DNA from: Ruminococcus flavefaciens AE3010
Lineage (GTDB): Bacteria > Bacillota > Clostridia > Oscillospirales > Ruminococcaceae
DNA: 64,000 nt
Assembly: GCF_000526795.1 (NCBI RefSeq)
Contig: NZ_JAGT01000001.1
Span: 2,020,001 to 2,084,000, forward strand
Direction: 5' to 3'
Part shown: positions 35,619 to 43,160 of the stretch, in pieces
Numbering within the stretch: position 1 is the first letter of the stretch
How the letters are laid out: every line of letters starts with the position of its first letter
Made by a program: the position numbers and the translations under genes
Notes under the pieces: model-generated
The model's input: only the letters and a program-made list of their open reading frames with translations
Database searches by the model: none
What the model was told of the DNA's origin: nothing

Positions 35619-36239
35619 ATGGCAAAGATAAAGGAATTATTGGAAAAACAAACTATTCAGAAGCTGTTTCTCTGCTTCTGGATGTATGCGGTAATGGGCT
35701 GGTGCTATGAGGTATTCCTCGAGGTAGTGGTCTATAAATGGGGCTTCCATAACAGGGGCAATATGTTTGGTCCTTACTGTCCCATATACGGCGTGGGAGC
35801 ACTTCTGTTCCTGCTGTGCTTCGGGTGGCTCATGCGGAAGAAGAACGTGAAATGGCTGAATATAGTCAAACCGCTGCTCATCTTCCTGGGGTGTATGGCA
35901 GTCGCCACACTGGTGGAGCTGGCAGCAACTTACATACTTGAAGCAACAACGGGCTCGTGGCCGTGGCAGACCTACGCGCGGTACAAGTACAACTTCCAGG
36001 CGCGTATCGCCCTGAGTACCTCTGTCCGCTTCGGACTTGGCGGTCTGCTGTTCATGTATTTAGTACAACCTTTCTTCGACTGGCTCCTAGCAAAGCCCAA
36101 GCCCAGAACACTCAATATCATCGCACTTGCAGTGCTGGTGATAGTCCTTGCGGACTTCATCTTCACAAAGGCTACGGGCTACACACCGAAACTGGCAGAA
36201 GCCGCAATGTTCATTCATCATATAGTATTTATACATTAA
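35619..36239 (+). CDS. Putative ABC-transporter-type membrane protein (PF06541/CmpB-like)
   Basis: A 206-residue polytopic membrane protein with about five hydrophobic segments and the pattern MGWCYEVFLE...RGNMFGPYCPIYGVGAL, typical of the family annotated as putative ABC transporter permease. Its function is not established and no ATPase partner is adjacent. It begins 4 bp after purN, so it is likely co-transcribed and translationally coupled; its own ribosome site is weak. Confidence 0.8.
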   Translation: MAKIKELLEKQTIQKLFLCFWMYAVMGWCYEVFLEVVVYKWGFHNRGNMFGPYCPIYGVGALLFLLCFGWLMRKKNVKWLNIVKPLLIFLGCMAVATLVELAATYILEATTGSWPWQTYARYKYNFQARIALSTSVRFGLGGLLFMYLVQPFFDWLLAKPKPRTLNIIALAVLVIVLADFIFTKATGYTPKLAEAAMFIHHIVFIH

Positions 36240-36268
36240 TAAACCATTATCCGAAAGGAGTATTTATT

Positions 36269-36982
36269 ATGAAAAAGCTTGACTTAGCAAAGGAACTCAG
36301 CACAAACGCTTACCCGGGAAGAGGTATCGTCATCGGTAAGAGCGACTGCGGAAAGTACGCTGTAACTGCTTACTTCATCATGGGCAGAAGCGAGAACAGC
36401 CGCAACCGTGTATTCATCGAGGACGGCAAGGGTATCCGCACAGAGGCTTTCGATCCTTCAAAGCTCACCGATCCCCACCTCATCATTTACGCTCCCGTAA
36501 GAGTTCTCGGCAATAAGCTCATCGTTACAAACGGTGATCAGACCGATACTATCTACGAGCTCATGGACAAGCAGTACACCTTTGAGCAGGCTCTCCGCAC
36601 AAGAGAATTCGAGGACGACGCTCCCAACTACACTCCCCGTATCTCAGGTATACTCCGTTTCGGCGATGAGGGCTTCAACTACGCAATGTCTATCCTCAAG
36701 AGCGCTAACGGCAACCCCGACTCATGTCAGAGATACACATTCAGCTACACAAATCCTATCGCAGGCGAGGGACACTTTATCCACACCTATATGGGCGACG
36801 GTTCTCCCCTGCCAAGCTTTGAGGGCGAGCCAAAGCTTGTCGGCATAAGCGGAAATATCGACCAGTTCACAGATATGCTCTGGAACAATCTCAACGCAGA
36901 CAACAAGGTATCTCTTTTCGTTCGCTATGTGAACCTCGAAACAAACGCCGAAGAAACACGTATCGTAAACAAGAACAAGTGA
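36269..36982 (+). CDS. purO: IMP cyclohydrolase, PurO type
   Basis: A 237-residue protein matching the archaeal-type IMP cyclohydrolase family (PF07826): NAYPGRGIVIGKSDCGKYAVTAYFIMGRSENSRNRVF near the N-terminus, and TPRISGIL and YTFSYTNPIAGEGHFIHTY later. It closes FAICAR to IMP. The start at 36269 follows AAAGGAG; the same frame extends far upstream through the previous gene, which is not meaningful. It complements the formyltransferase-only PurH encoded at 37525, which lacks the usual cyclohydrolase domain. Confidence 0.9.
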   Translation: MKKLDLAKELSTNAYPGRGIVIGKSDCGKYAVTAYFIMGRSENSRNRVFIEDGKGIRTEAFDPSKLTDPHLIIYAPVRVLGNKLIVTNGDQTDTIYELMDKQYTFEQALRTREFEDDAPNYTPRISGILRFGDEGFNYAMSILKSANGNPDSCQRYTFSYTNPIAGEGHFIHTYMGDGSPLPSFEGEPKLVGISGNIDQFTDMLWNNLNADNKVSLFVRYVNLETNAEETRIVNKNK

Positions 36983-37008
36983 TAACGTCGCCTTTCGGCT
37001 TAATCATT

Positions 37009-37491
37009 ATGAAAATATCATTTGATCTTGATGAAACTCTGTTCGTAAATCCTGCGGAAGTCTCCACAGAGCCCGAGCTTAAATTCCCGTATAACAAGCT
37101 ATACAAGGACAAGCTGAGAAAGGGTGCTGTGAAGCTTCTCACGGAGATAAACAAGTCCGATACAGAGCTGTGGATATACACTACCTCCAACAGAACGGAG
37201 CGCTATATCAACGGTATATTCAAGCATTACGGCATAAGGATAGACAGCATAGTCAACGCCGTCCGCCACGAAAAAGAAGTGGCAAGGGGCAGGGCGAATT
37301 TCCCGTCGAAATACCCTGCGGCTTACCGCATAGACCTCCATGTGGACGACGAAAAGTCCGTCTACGAAAACGGTATCGCCAACGGCTTCCGTGTGTACCG
37401 TATAAGCAACGACGATGCAGACTGGGCTGACAATATCCGCAAAGAGCTTGAAAGGATAAGAAAAGTCAATCAGGCAGATCAAAAGGCATAA
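37009..37491 (+). CDS. Small HAD-like protein
   Basis: A 160-residue HAD-superfamily protein. Motif I FDLDETLF (about 4-11) has both Asp residues; WIYTTSNRTERYI matches motif II (Thr/Ser); HVDDEKSVYENGIANGF is motif IV with paired Asp. There is almost no cap. Possible roles are a small-molecule or nucleotide phosphatase. The start is uncertain: ATG 37009 lacks a clear ribosome site, while GTG 36979 overlaps the purO stop (GTGA) and could be coupled. A tandem GAATTAT heptamer follows its stop codon. Confidence 0.75.
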   Translation: MKISFDLDETLFVNPAEVSTEPELKFPYNKLYKDKLRKGAVKLLTEINKSDTELWIYTTSNRTERYINGIFKHYGIRIDSIVNAVRHEKEVARGRANFPSKYPAAYRIDLHVDDEKSVYENGIANGFRVYRISNDDADWADNIRKELERIRKVNQADQKA

Positions 37492-37512
37492 GAATTATGA
37501 ATTATTATAAGG
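37492..37512. repeat. Short heptamer tract after the HAD-like gene
   Basis: Directly after the stop codon come GAATTAT, GAATTAT and TATAAGG, two perfect 7-mers and the ribosome site of the next gene. It resembles the larger heptamer elements at 30516 and 49006 but has only one arm. Confidence 0.45.
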
Positions 37513-37524
37513 AGGACATTAACA

Positions 37525-38706
37525 ATGTCAAATGAAATGCAGTTAAAATACGGCTGTAACCCCAATCAGAAGCCTTCAAGAGTTTATATGGCTGACGGCA
37601 GCGAGCTCCCTATCGAGGTGCTCTGCGGCAAGCCGGGCTATATCAATCTCCTTGACGCATTCAACGGCTGGCAGCTCGTTAAGGAGCTGAAGGCTGCTAC
37701 AGGTATGTGCGCAGCTACCTCATTCAAGCACGTATCTCCCGCAGGCGCTGCTATCGGCAGACCTCTCAGCGACGATCTCAAAAAGATCTACTGGGTAGAC
37801 GATCTGGGCGAGCTCACTCCCCTTGCAAGCGCTTACGCAAGAGCAAGAGGTGCTGACAGAATGTCCTCTTACGGCGATTTCATCGCTCTTTCCGACAAGG
37901 TAGACGTTTGCACAGCAAAGATGATACAGCGCGAGGTATCAGACGGCGTTATCGCTCCCGACTACGATCCCGAGGCTCTGGAAATACTCAAGTCCAAGAG
38001 AAAGGGCACTTACTGCATACTCAAAATGGACGAGAGCTACAAGCCTGCTCCTATCGAGACAAAGCAGGTATACGGCGTATCTTTCGAGCAGGGACGCAAC
38101 GAGCTTGACATCAACCGTGAGCTCCTCGCTAATGTAGTTACTGAGAACAAGGATATCCCCGACGACAAGAAGGACGATCTCCTTATCTCTCTCATCACAC
38201 TGAAATACACACAGTCCAACTCCGTTTGCTACGTAAAGGACGGACAGGCTATCGGTATCGGTGCAGGACAGCAGTCCCGTATCCACTGCACACGTCTTGC
38301 AGGTCAGAAGGCTGACAACTGGTGGCTGAGACAGTCCCCGCAGGTAATGGGACTTCAGTTCGTTGACGATATCCGCCGCGCAGACCGCGACAACGCTATC
38401 GACGTATACATCGGCGACGAGTACGAGGACGTTCTCCGTGAGGGCGAGTGGCAGCGTATCTTCAAGGTAAAGCCTGCTGTATTCACACGCGAGGAGAAGA
38501 AGGCATGGCTTGCTAAGAACACAGGCGTTTGTCTCGGTTCGGACGCATTCTTCCCATTCGGCGACAACATCGAGAGAGCTAAGAAGTCAGGCGTTGAGTA
38601 CATTGCAGAGCCGGGCGGTTCTATCCGTGACGACAACGTTATCGAGACCTGCAACAAGTACAACATCGCAATGGCATTCACAGGCATTCGTCTGTTCCAC
38701 CACTAA
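37525..38706 (+). CDS. purH: AICAR transformylase (PurH formyltransferase domain only)
   Basis: A 393-residue protein corresponding to the C-terminal AICAR transformylase half of bifunctional PurH. It starts at MQLKYGCNPNQKPSRVY and has the catalytic Lys-His in SFKHVSPAGAAIG (about 67-79), TLKYTQSNSVCYVKDGQAIGIGAGQQSRIHCT (about 226-257) and the end IAMAFTGIRLFHH. The methylglyoxal-synthase-like IMP cyclohydrolase domain is absent (normal PurH is about 510 residues). PurO, two genes upstream, supplies that activity. An AAGGAGG ribosome site lies 10 nt before the ATG. Confidence 0.95.
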   Translation: MSNEMQLKYGCNPNQKPSRVYMADGSELPIEVLCGKPGYINLLDAFNGWQLVKELKAATGMCAATSFKHVSPAGAAIGRPLSDDLKKIYWVDDLGELTPLASAYARARGADRMSSYGDFIALSDKVDVCTAKMIQREVSDGVIAPDYDPEALEILKSKRKGTYCILKMDESYKPAPIETKQVYGVSFEQGRNELDINRELLANVVTENKDIPDDKKDDLLISLITLKYTQSNSVCYVKDGQAIGIGAGQQSRIHCTRLAGQKADNWWLRQSPQVMGLQFVDDIRRADRDNAIDVYIGDEYEDVLREGEWQRIFKVKPAVFTREEKKAWLAKNTGVCLGSDAFFPFGDNIERAKKSGVEYIAEPGGSIRDDNVIETCNKYNIAMAFTGIRLFHH

Positions 38707-38715
38707 TAAACTATC

Positions 38716-38745
38716 GGCTGCGGTCAGAGATGACCGCAGCCTTGT
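38716..38745 (+). terminator. Hairpin after purH (weak terminator)
   Basis: An 11-bp perfect stem GGCTGCGGTCA / TGACCGCAGCC with a GAGA loop is followed by TTGTCT, which is only partly T-rich. It may reduce rather than stop transcription into the lipoprotein gene. Confidence 0.6.
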
Positions 38746-38760
38746 CTATGGAGATAAAAC

Positions 38761-39351
38761 ATGAAAAATAATTCCCTGAAAGCTGTTCTTGCAGCTTCCA
38801 TGCTGCTGTTTACTCTATGCAGCTGTACCGATCCCTACGGTGTCACCCCTCCCTCCTCGGAAATATCAACAACTGAGGCATCAGCAAATACCGTGCTGAC
38901 AGAAAAGGTCAGCACCAATGCCAAGTACGAAAACGGCTCCTACAGCGGCGAGGGCTTTTCCCTGTACGCAGATCCGAATATCTGGAGATTCATCGGCTCT
39001 CAGTCCGATGCACCCTATGATCTCCAGCTCATCACCGACAAGGATATAAATACCTGCGGCATAAGCGTCTATGTCTCCGACGACGATCACGGCGGAAAGA
39101 GCGCTCAGAATATCGTAATGGAAGCAAATAACTCTGACATAATCTTTACAGGTGCAGCCGCTACTGCCGCCATGACCTTTTACTACTACGAATGGGCTAT
39201 AGACGACGAGACCCACGGCAGAACATATTTTGCCGACTATGGAGACAACAAGTACCTCTGCGCCTATGCGGAAAGCAATAACTTCGGCTATATGGACGGC
39301 AAGATCACAGACCTGCTCAGCAGTATAAAGCTTACCGAAAACAATCAATAA
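38761..39351 (+). CDS. Small lipoprotein of unknown function
   Basis: A 196-residue predicted lipoprotein with signal peptide and lipobox LCSC (Cys at 22), a Thr/Ser/Pro linker, and a domain of about 140 residues starting NGSYSGEGFSLYADPNIWRF, a layout seen in surface lipoproteins of unknown role. GGAG lies 9 nt before the ATG. It ends just before a consensus promoter, whose -35 starts 6 bp after its stop codon. Confidence 0.75.
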   Translation: MKNNSLKAVLAASMLLFTLCSCTDPYGVTPPSSEISTTEASANTVLTEKVSTNAKYENGSYSGEGFSLYADPNIWRFIGSQSDAPYDLQLITDKDINTCGISVYVSDDDHGGKSAQNIVMEANNSDIIFTGAAATAAMTFYYYEWAIDDETHGRTYFADYGDNKYLCAYAESNNFGYMDGKITDLLSSIKLTENNQ

Positions 39352-39356
39352 ATATC

Positions 39357-39385
39357 TTGCAATATTCCTTTGATTATGTTATACT
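39357..39385 (+). promoter_or_regulatory. Promoter of the small membrane protein cluster
   Basis: TTGCAA (39357-39362), 17 bp, TGT-TATACT (39377-39385, -10 at 39380-39385). It gives a leader of about 60 nt. purD lies downstream, so this promoter may also drive purD. Confidence 0.85.
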
Positions 39386-39450
39386 ATACTTGTATAGGCA
39401 ACAGATACGGATAAATACTGCATGTTATATTTTTTCGGGGGGGAAAGATC

Positions 39451-39966
39451 ATGGGCAGCTATAATTCTATCAAGCTTGAAAAGCTTTATATAACCGCAGC
39501 CATTTTCTGCGTTTTTTACATCATTCTGTCCATTATTTCCTGTTTTTTATCGGGAACGGTGTTCAATGCAGCCGCAAGCGACGCTTTCAAGGCTTCTCAC
39601 CCCGAAATGCTCATCTCGGGCAAATGCAAAGCTCTGCTCTGCACAGCCGAGGCAGTATGGCTTCCGTTCATCATATACATAATGAGCTGTGTGGGCTGGG
39701 CTTTTTCTGCAAAGAGATGCAAACGCACCCTTAAAGCCGCTCCTGCTCTGTGGATATTAGGCTTTCTTGCAGAGCATATCATAGCACTGCTCATTTCCCA
39801 TTCTTCTATGACTTCATACACATCAGAGAGCTGGCTCATACAGCGCACTGAATATATCAATTTTTTCTTCGGCATATTCCTTGTGGGAGCCCTTGTGCTG
39901 GTATGCACGGCTGCTGCCCTTGGTATCGACGAGGACAGACACGTTAAACATCTGAAATACAAATAA
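39451..39966 (+). CDS. Membrane protein of unknown function
   Basis: A 171-residue protein with four predicted membrane helices (about 15-35, 60-80, 95-115, 135-155) and short loops. No motif I recognise. The upstream GGGGGGGAAAG is a strong, unusually G-rich ribosome site. It is the first gene of a group of three small membrane proteins before purD and differs from the next two, which are related to each other. Confidence 0.68.
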   Translation: MGSYNSIKLEKLYITAAIFCVFYIILSIISCFLSGTVFNAAASDAFKASHPEMLISGKCKALLCTAEAVWLPFIIYIMSCVGWAFSAKRCKRTLKAAPALWILGFLAEHIIALLISHSSMTSYTSESWLIQRTEYINFFFGIFLVGALVLVCTAAALGIDEDRHVKHLKYK

Positions 39967-39978
39967 AAAGGAGATATA

Positions 39979-40500
39979 ATGTCAAAACCAAATATACTAA
40001 GAGTCACACAAATTATCGCAGTACTTTTCTCCATCACAAAGCTGGCACTGGACATCTTTTTTGTACTGAACGACCACTATTCGGTGCATACTGCCCTTTT
40101 TGGCGAAAATCTGCAAAAAGACATCCTGCCGACTGATCTGAAGTTAGGGCTCATAATTGAAGCCCTAATAATTTCTGCACCTATAGGTATTGTTTCTGCT
40201 GTGAACTACACAAAGACCGATCTGAGAAAAAAAAGAGGGGTAGCTACTGTTATTGCGGCAGGGATAATGTTTTTCATGGACTTCGCCGCTTCCATATTCC
40301 TGCACCGTATCGTACTGATACAGCTTTCAAAGAAGTACGGCGAAAAAATAATATCAATGGTATCGTCCATCAATTCCATAAGAAGCTTTACAGGTCTGCT
40401 AAGCTGTATGGCTCTGGTGATGATATGCTGCTGCGGAGCTGTGGAGATATACGGCGGAGATAAAAACGTTTCTAAAAACGCCTCTGAAAAGGCTGCATAA
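39979..40500 (+). CDS. Small membrane protein, paralogue 1
   Basis: A 173-residue protein with four predicted helices. It starts near ITKLALDIFFVLNDHYS and ends ALVMICCCGAVEIYGGDKN. Both segments recur in altered form in the next gene, so the two are tandem duplicates. An AAGGAG ribosome site precedes it. The cluster of Cys in the last helix (ICCCGA / LYCCGA) is conserved between the pair. No function is known to me. Confidence 0.68.
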   Translation: MSKPNILRVTQIIAVLFSITKLALDIFFVLNDHYSVHTALFGENLQKDILPTDLKLGLIIEALIISAPIGIVSAVNYTKTDLRKKRGVATVIAAGIMFFMDFAASIFLHRIVLIQLSKKYGEKIISMVSSINSIRSFTGLLSCMALVMICCCGAVEIYGGDKNVSKNASEKAA

Positions 40501-40511
40501 AGGATAAACTT

Positions 40512-41048
40512 ATGAAAAAAAGAGAAGGTATAAAAAACGCATTGACCGCAGCTATAGTTTTTTTAGCAGCAAAAATGCTTCTGGACACAGCTTTTATATT
40601 ATGCGATCCATTGGTGGAGCTTTCAAAAAAGCTGTACCATATTTCCAATGACAATACCACTTTGTCTGTTCAGACCAAGATCATTCTTATGCTGGCTATG
40701 CTTATCGCATTTGTTCCCAAGCTTGTCCTTGCTGCCTTTAACCGCAGCAAGCCCGATCTTGTAAAGCGCAGAGGTACCATTACTGTAATACTTACAGCAG
40801 CCTTTGGCTTGATATCCTCTGTTGTTTCTGTTCTGTCGACCAACGTTGTATATTACATCGCAGGCAGCACCCAGGTCTTTATAATATCCTCGCTGAGCAG
40901 AATAAGAGCTTATACAGGCCTGCTCAGCGGCGCTGCGACCATACTCCTTTACTGCTGCGGAGCTATAGAGATATACAACGGTGCTGAGAATAATATTTAT
41001 CCGCCTGTAAACGGCGATTTCAATAACACAGAAGATACTTTATCTTAA
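40512..41048 (+). CDS. Small membrane protein, paralogue 2
   Basis: A 178-residue paralogue of the preceding gene: AAKMLLDTAFILCDPLVELSKK aligns with its first helix and ILLYCCGAIEIYNGAEN with its last, and the middle NRSKPDLVKRRGTITVI matches NYTKTDLRKKRGVATVI. It begins 11 bp after paralogue 1 and ends 21 bp before purD, so it is in the same transcript as purD. Confidence 0.68.
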   Translation: MKKREGIKNALTAAIVFLAAKMLLDTAFILCDPLVELSKKLYHISNDNTTLSVQTKIILMLAMLIAFVPKLVLAAFNRSKPDLVKRRGTITVILTAAFGLISSVVSVLSTNVVYYIAGSTQVFIISSLSRIRAYTGLLSGAATILLYCCGAIEIYNGAENNIYPPVNGDFNNTEDTLS

Positions 41049-41069
41049 TATATCAGGAGGAATTTTCCA

Positions 41070-42356
<1,287 letters not shown>

Positions 42357-42366
42357 GGAGCGCATC

Positions 42367-42987
42367 ATGCATGAACGTCTAAACAGCGGATTAATATTCT
42401 GCCTGATCGGTAATATCCTGTTTCTTATTTTCAGCCTCATATGTCTTGCATTCTACAAGACCTATAATGCAGGGACACCATTATCAAAGCTGCTTGAGCT
42501 TCTGGCGTATATCACCGAGTTCACAGGCTTCGGAGCATTTATATTCGGTGACTGGCTGATAGCTTCATCAATAAGATTCAGAACCACAATGAAAGTATGC
42601 CTTACCCTTTATATAATACTTGAAGCTGTAATGATGATACTGGAAATAAACGCATACAGGTTTGAATTCTACAAGCCGTATTCACGCCTGCTCGCAATGG
42701 TACATTCATCAGTTTCGGGCTTTGTGTGTCTGTCATTTTTACAGCTTGACAAGGACAAGAAAAAGCTTGAAATGATGATAATCATCTGCATCGCCATGAT
42801 GTTTGCGGGAATGCTGGGAAATATTCTTGGAATAAGAATATATTTCAGTATCCTTACAAACGCCATCGCATATTCGGTACTGTTCTATTCACTCAAAAGA
42901 CTTATCAGAAACGAAGATATCGAAGTGGACTGCTACGGCGACCGTGCCCGTGTTGCGGAATACAAGAGTACATTTGTTGATGATTAA
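42367..42987 (+). CDS. Six-helix membrane protein of unknown function
   Basis: A 206-residue integral membrane protein with about six hydrophobic segments and a soluble tail. No recognisable motif. The start at 42367 is supported by AAGGAG at the end of purD, 8 nt upstream; longer frames into purD are not credible. It ends at a strong terminator and so closes the purine-region transcript. Confidence 0.72.
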   Translation: MHERLNSGLIFCLIGNILFLIFSLICLAFYKTYNAGTPLSKLLELLAYITEFTGFGAFIFGDWLIASSIRFRTTMKVCLTLYIILEAVMMILEINAYRFEFYKPYSRLLAMVHSSVSGFVCLSFLQLDKDKKKLEMMIIICIAMMFAGMLGNILGIRIYFSILTNAIAYSVLFYSLKRLIRNEDIEVDCYGDRARVAEYKSTFVDD

Positions 42988-43022
42988 AAAAACGCCTGCA
43001 CTTTCAAGTGCAGGCGTTTTTT
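42987..43022 (+). terminator. Terminator closing the purine region
   Basis: A long stem AAACGCCTGCACTT / AAGTGCAGGCGTTT is followed by T on the plus strand and preceded by a run of A, so it can work in both directions. It starts at the stop codon of the preceding gene. Confidence 0.93.
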
Positions 43023-43023
43023 A

Positions 43024-43047
43024 GTAGGGGCGGATATTATCCGTCCT
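43024..43047. repeat. Palindromic repeat GTAGGGGCGGATATTATCCG, copy 2
   Basis: The inverted counterpart of the sequence at 18760-18781, with one mismatch (CGTCC in place of CGCCC). Intergenic. Confidence 0.7.
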
Positions 43048-43128
43048 CCAATAAAGAAGTGCTGTAAGCGATGTACGAACAACGACATTGATGATCGTGA
43101 GCGAGTGAAACATGCGTCAACGCTGCAA

Positions 43129-43156
43129 AAAAAGGCGAACCTTTCGGTTCGCCTTT
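43129..43156 (-). terminator. Terminator of the GH9 cellulase gene
   Basis: Minus strand 11-bp stem AAAGGCGAACC / GGTTCGCCTTT followed by a T run (43133-43127). It lies 5 bp after the cellulase stop codon. The same stem sequence terminates groEL at 50806. Confidence 0.92.
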
Positions 43157-43160
43157 AGCA

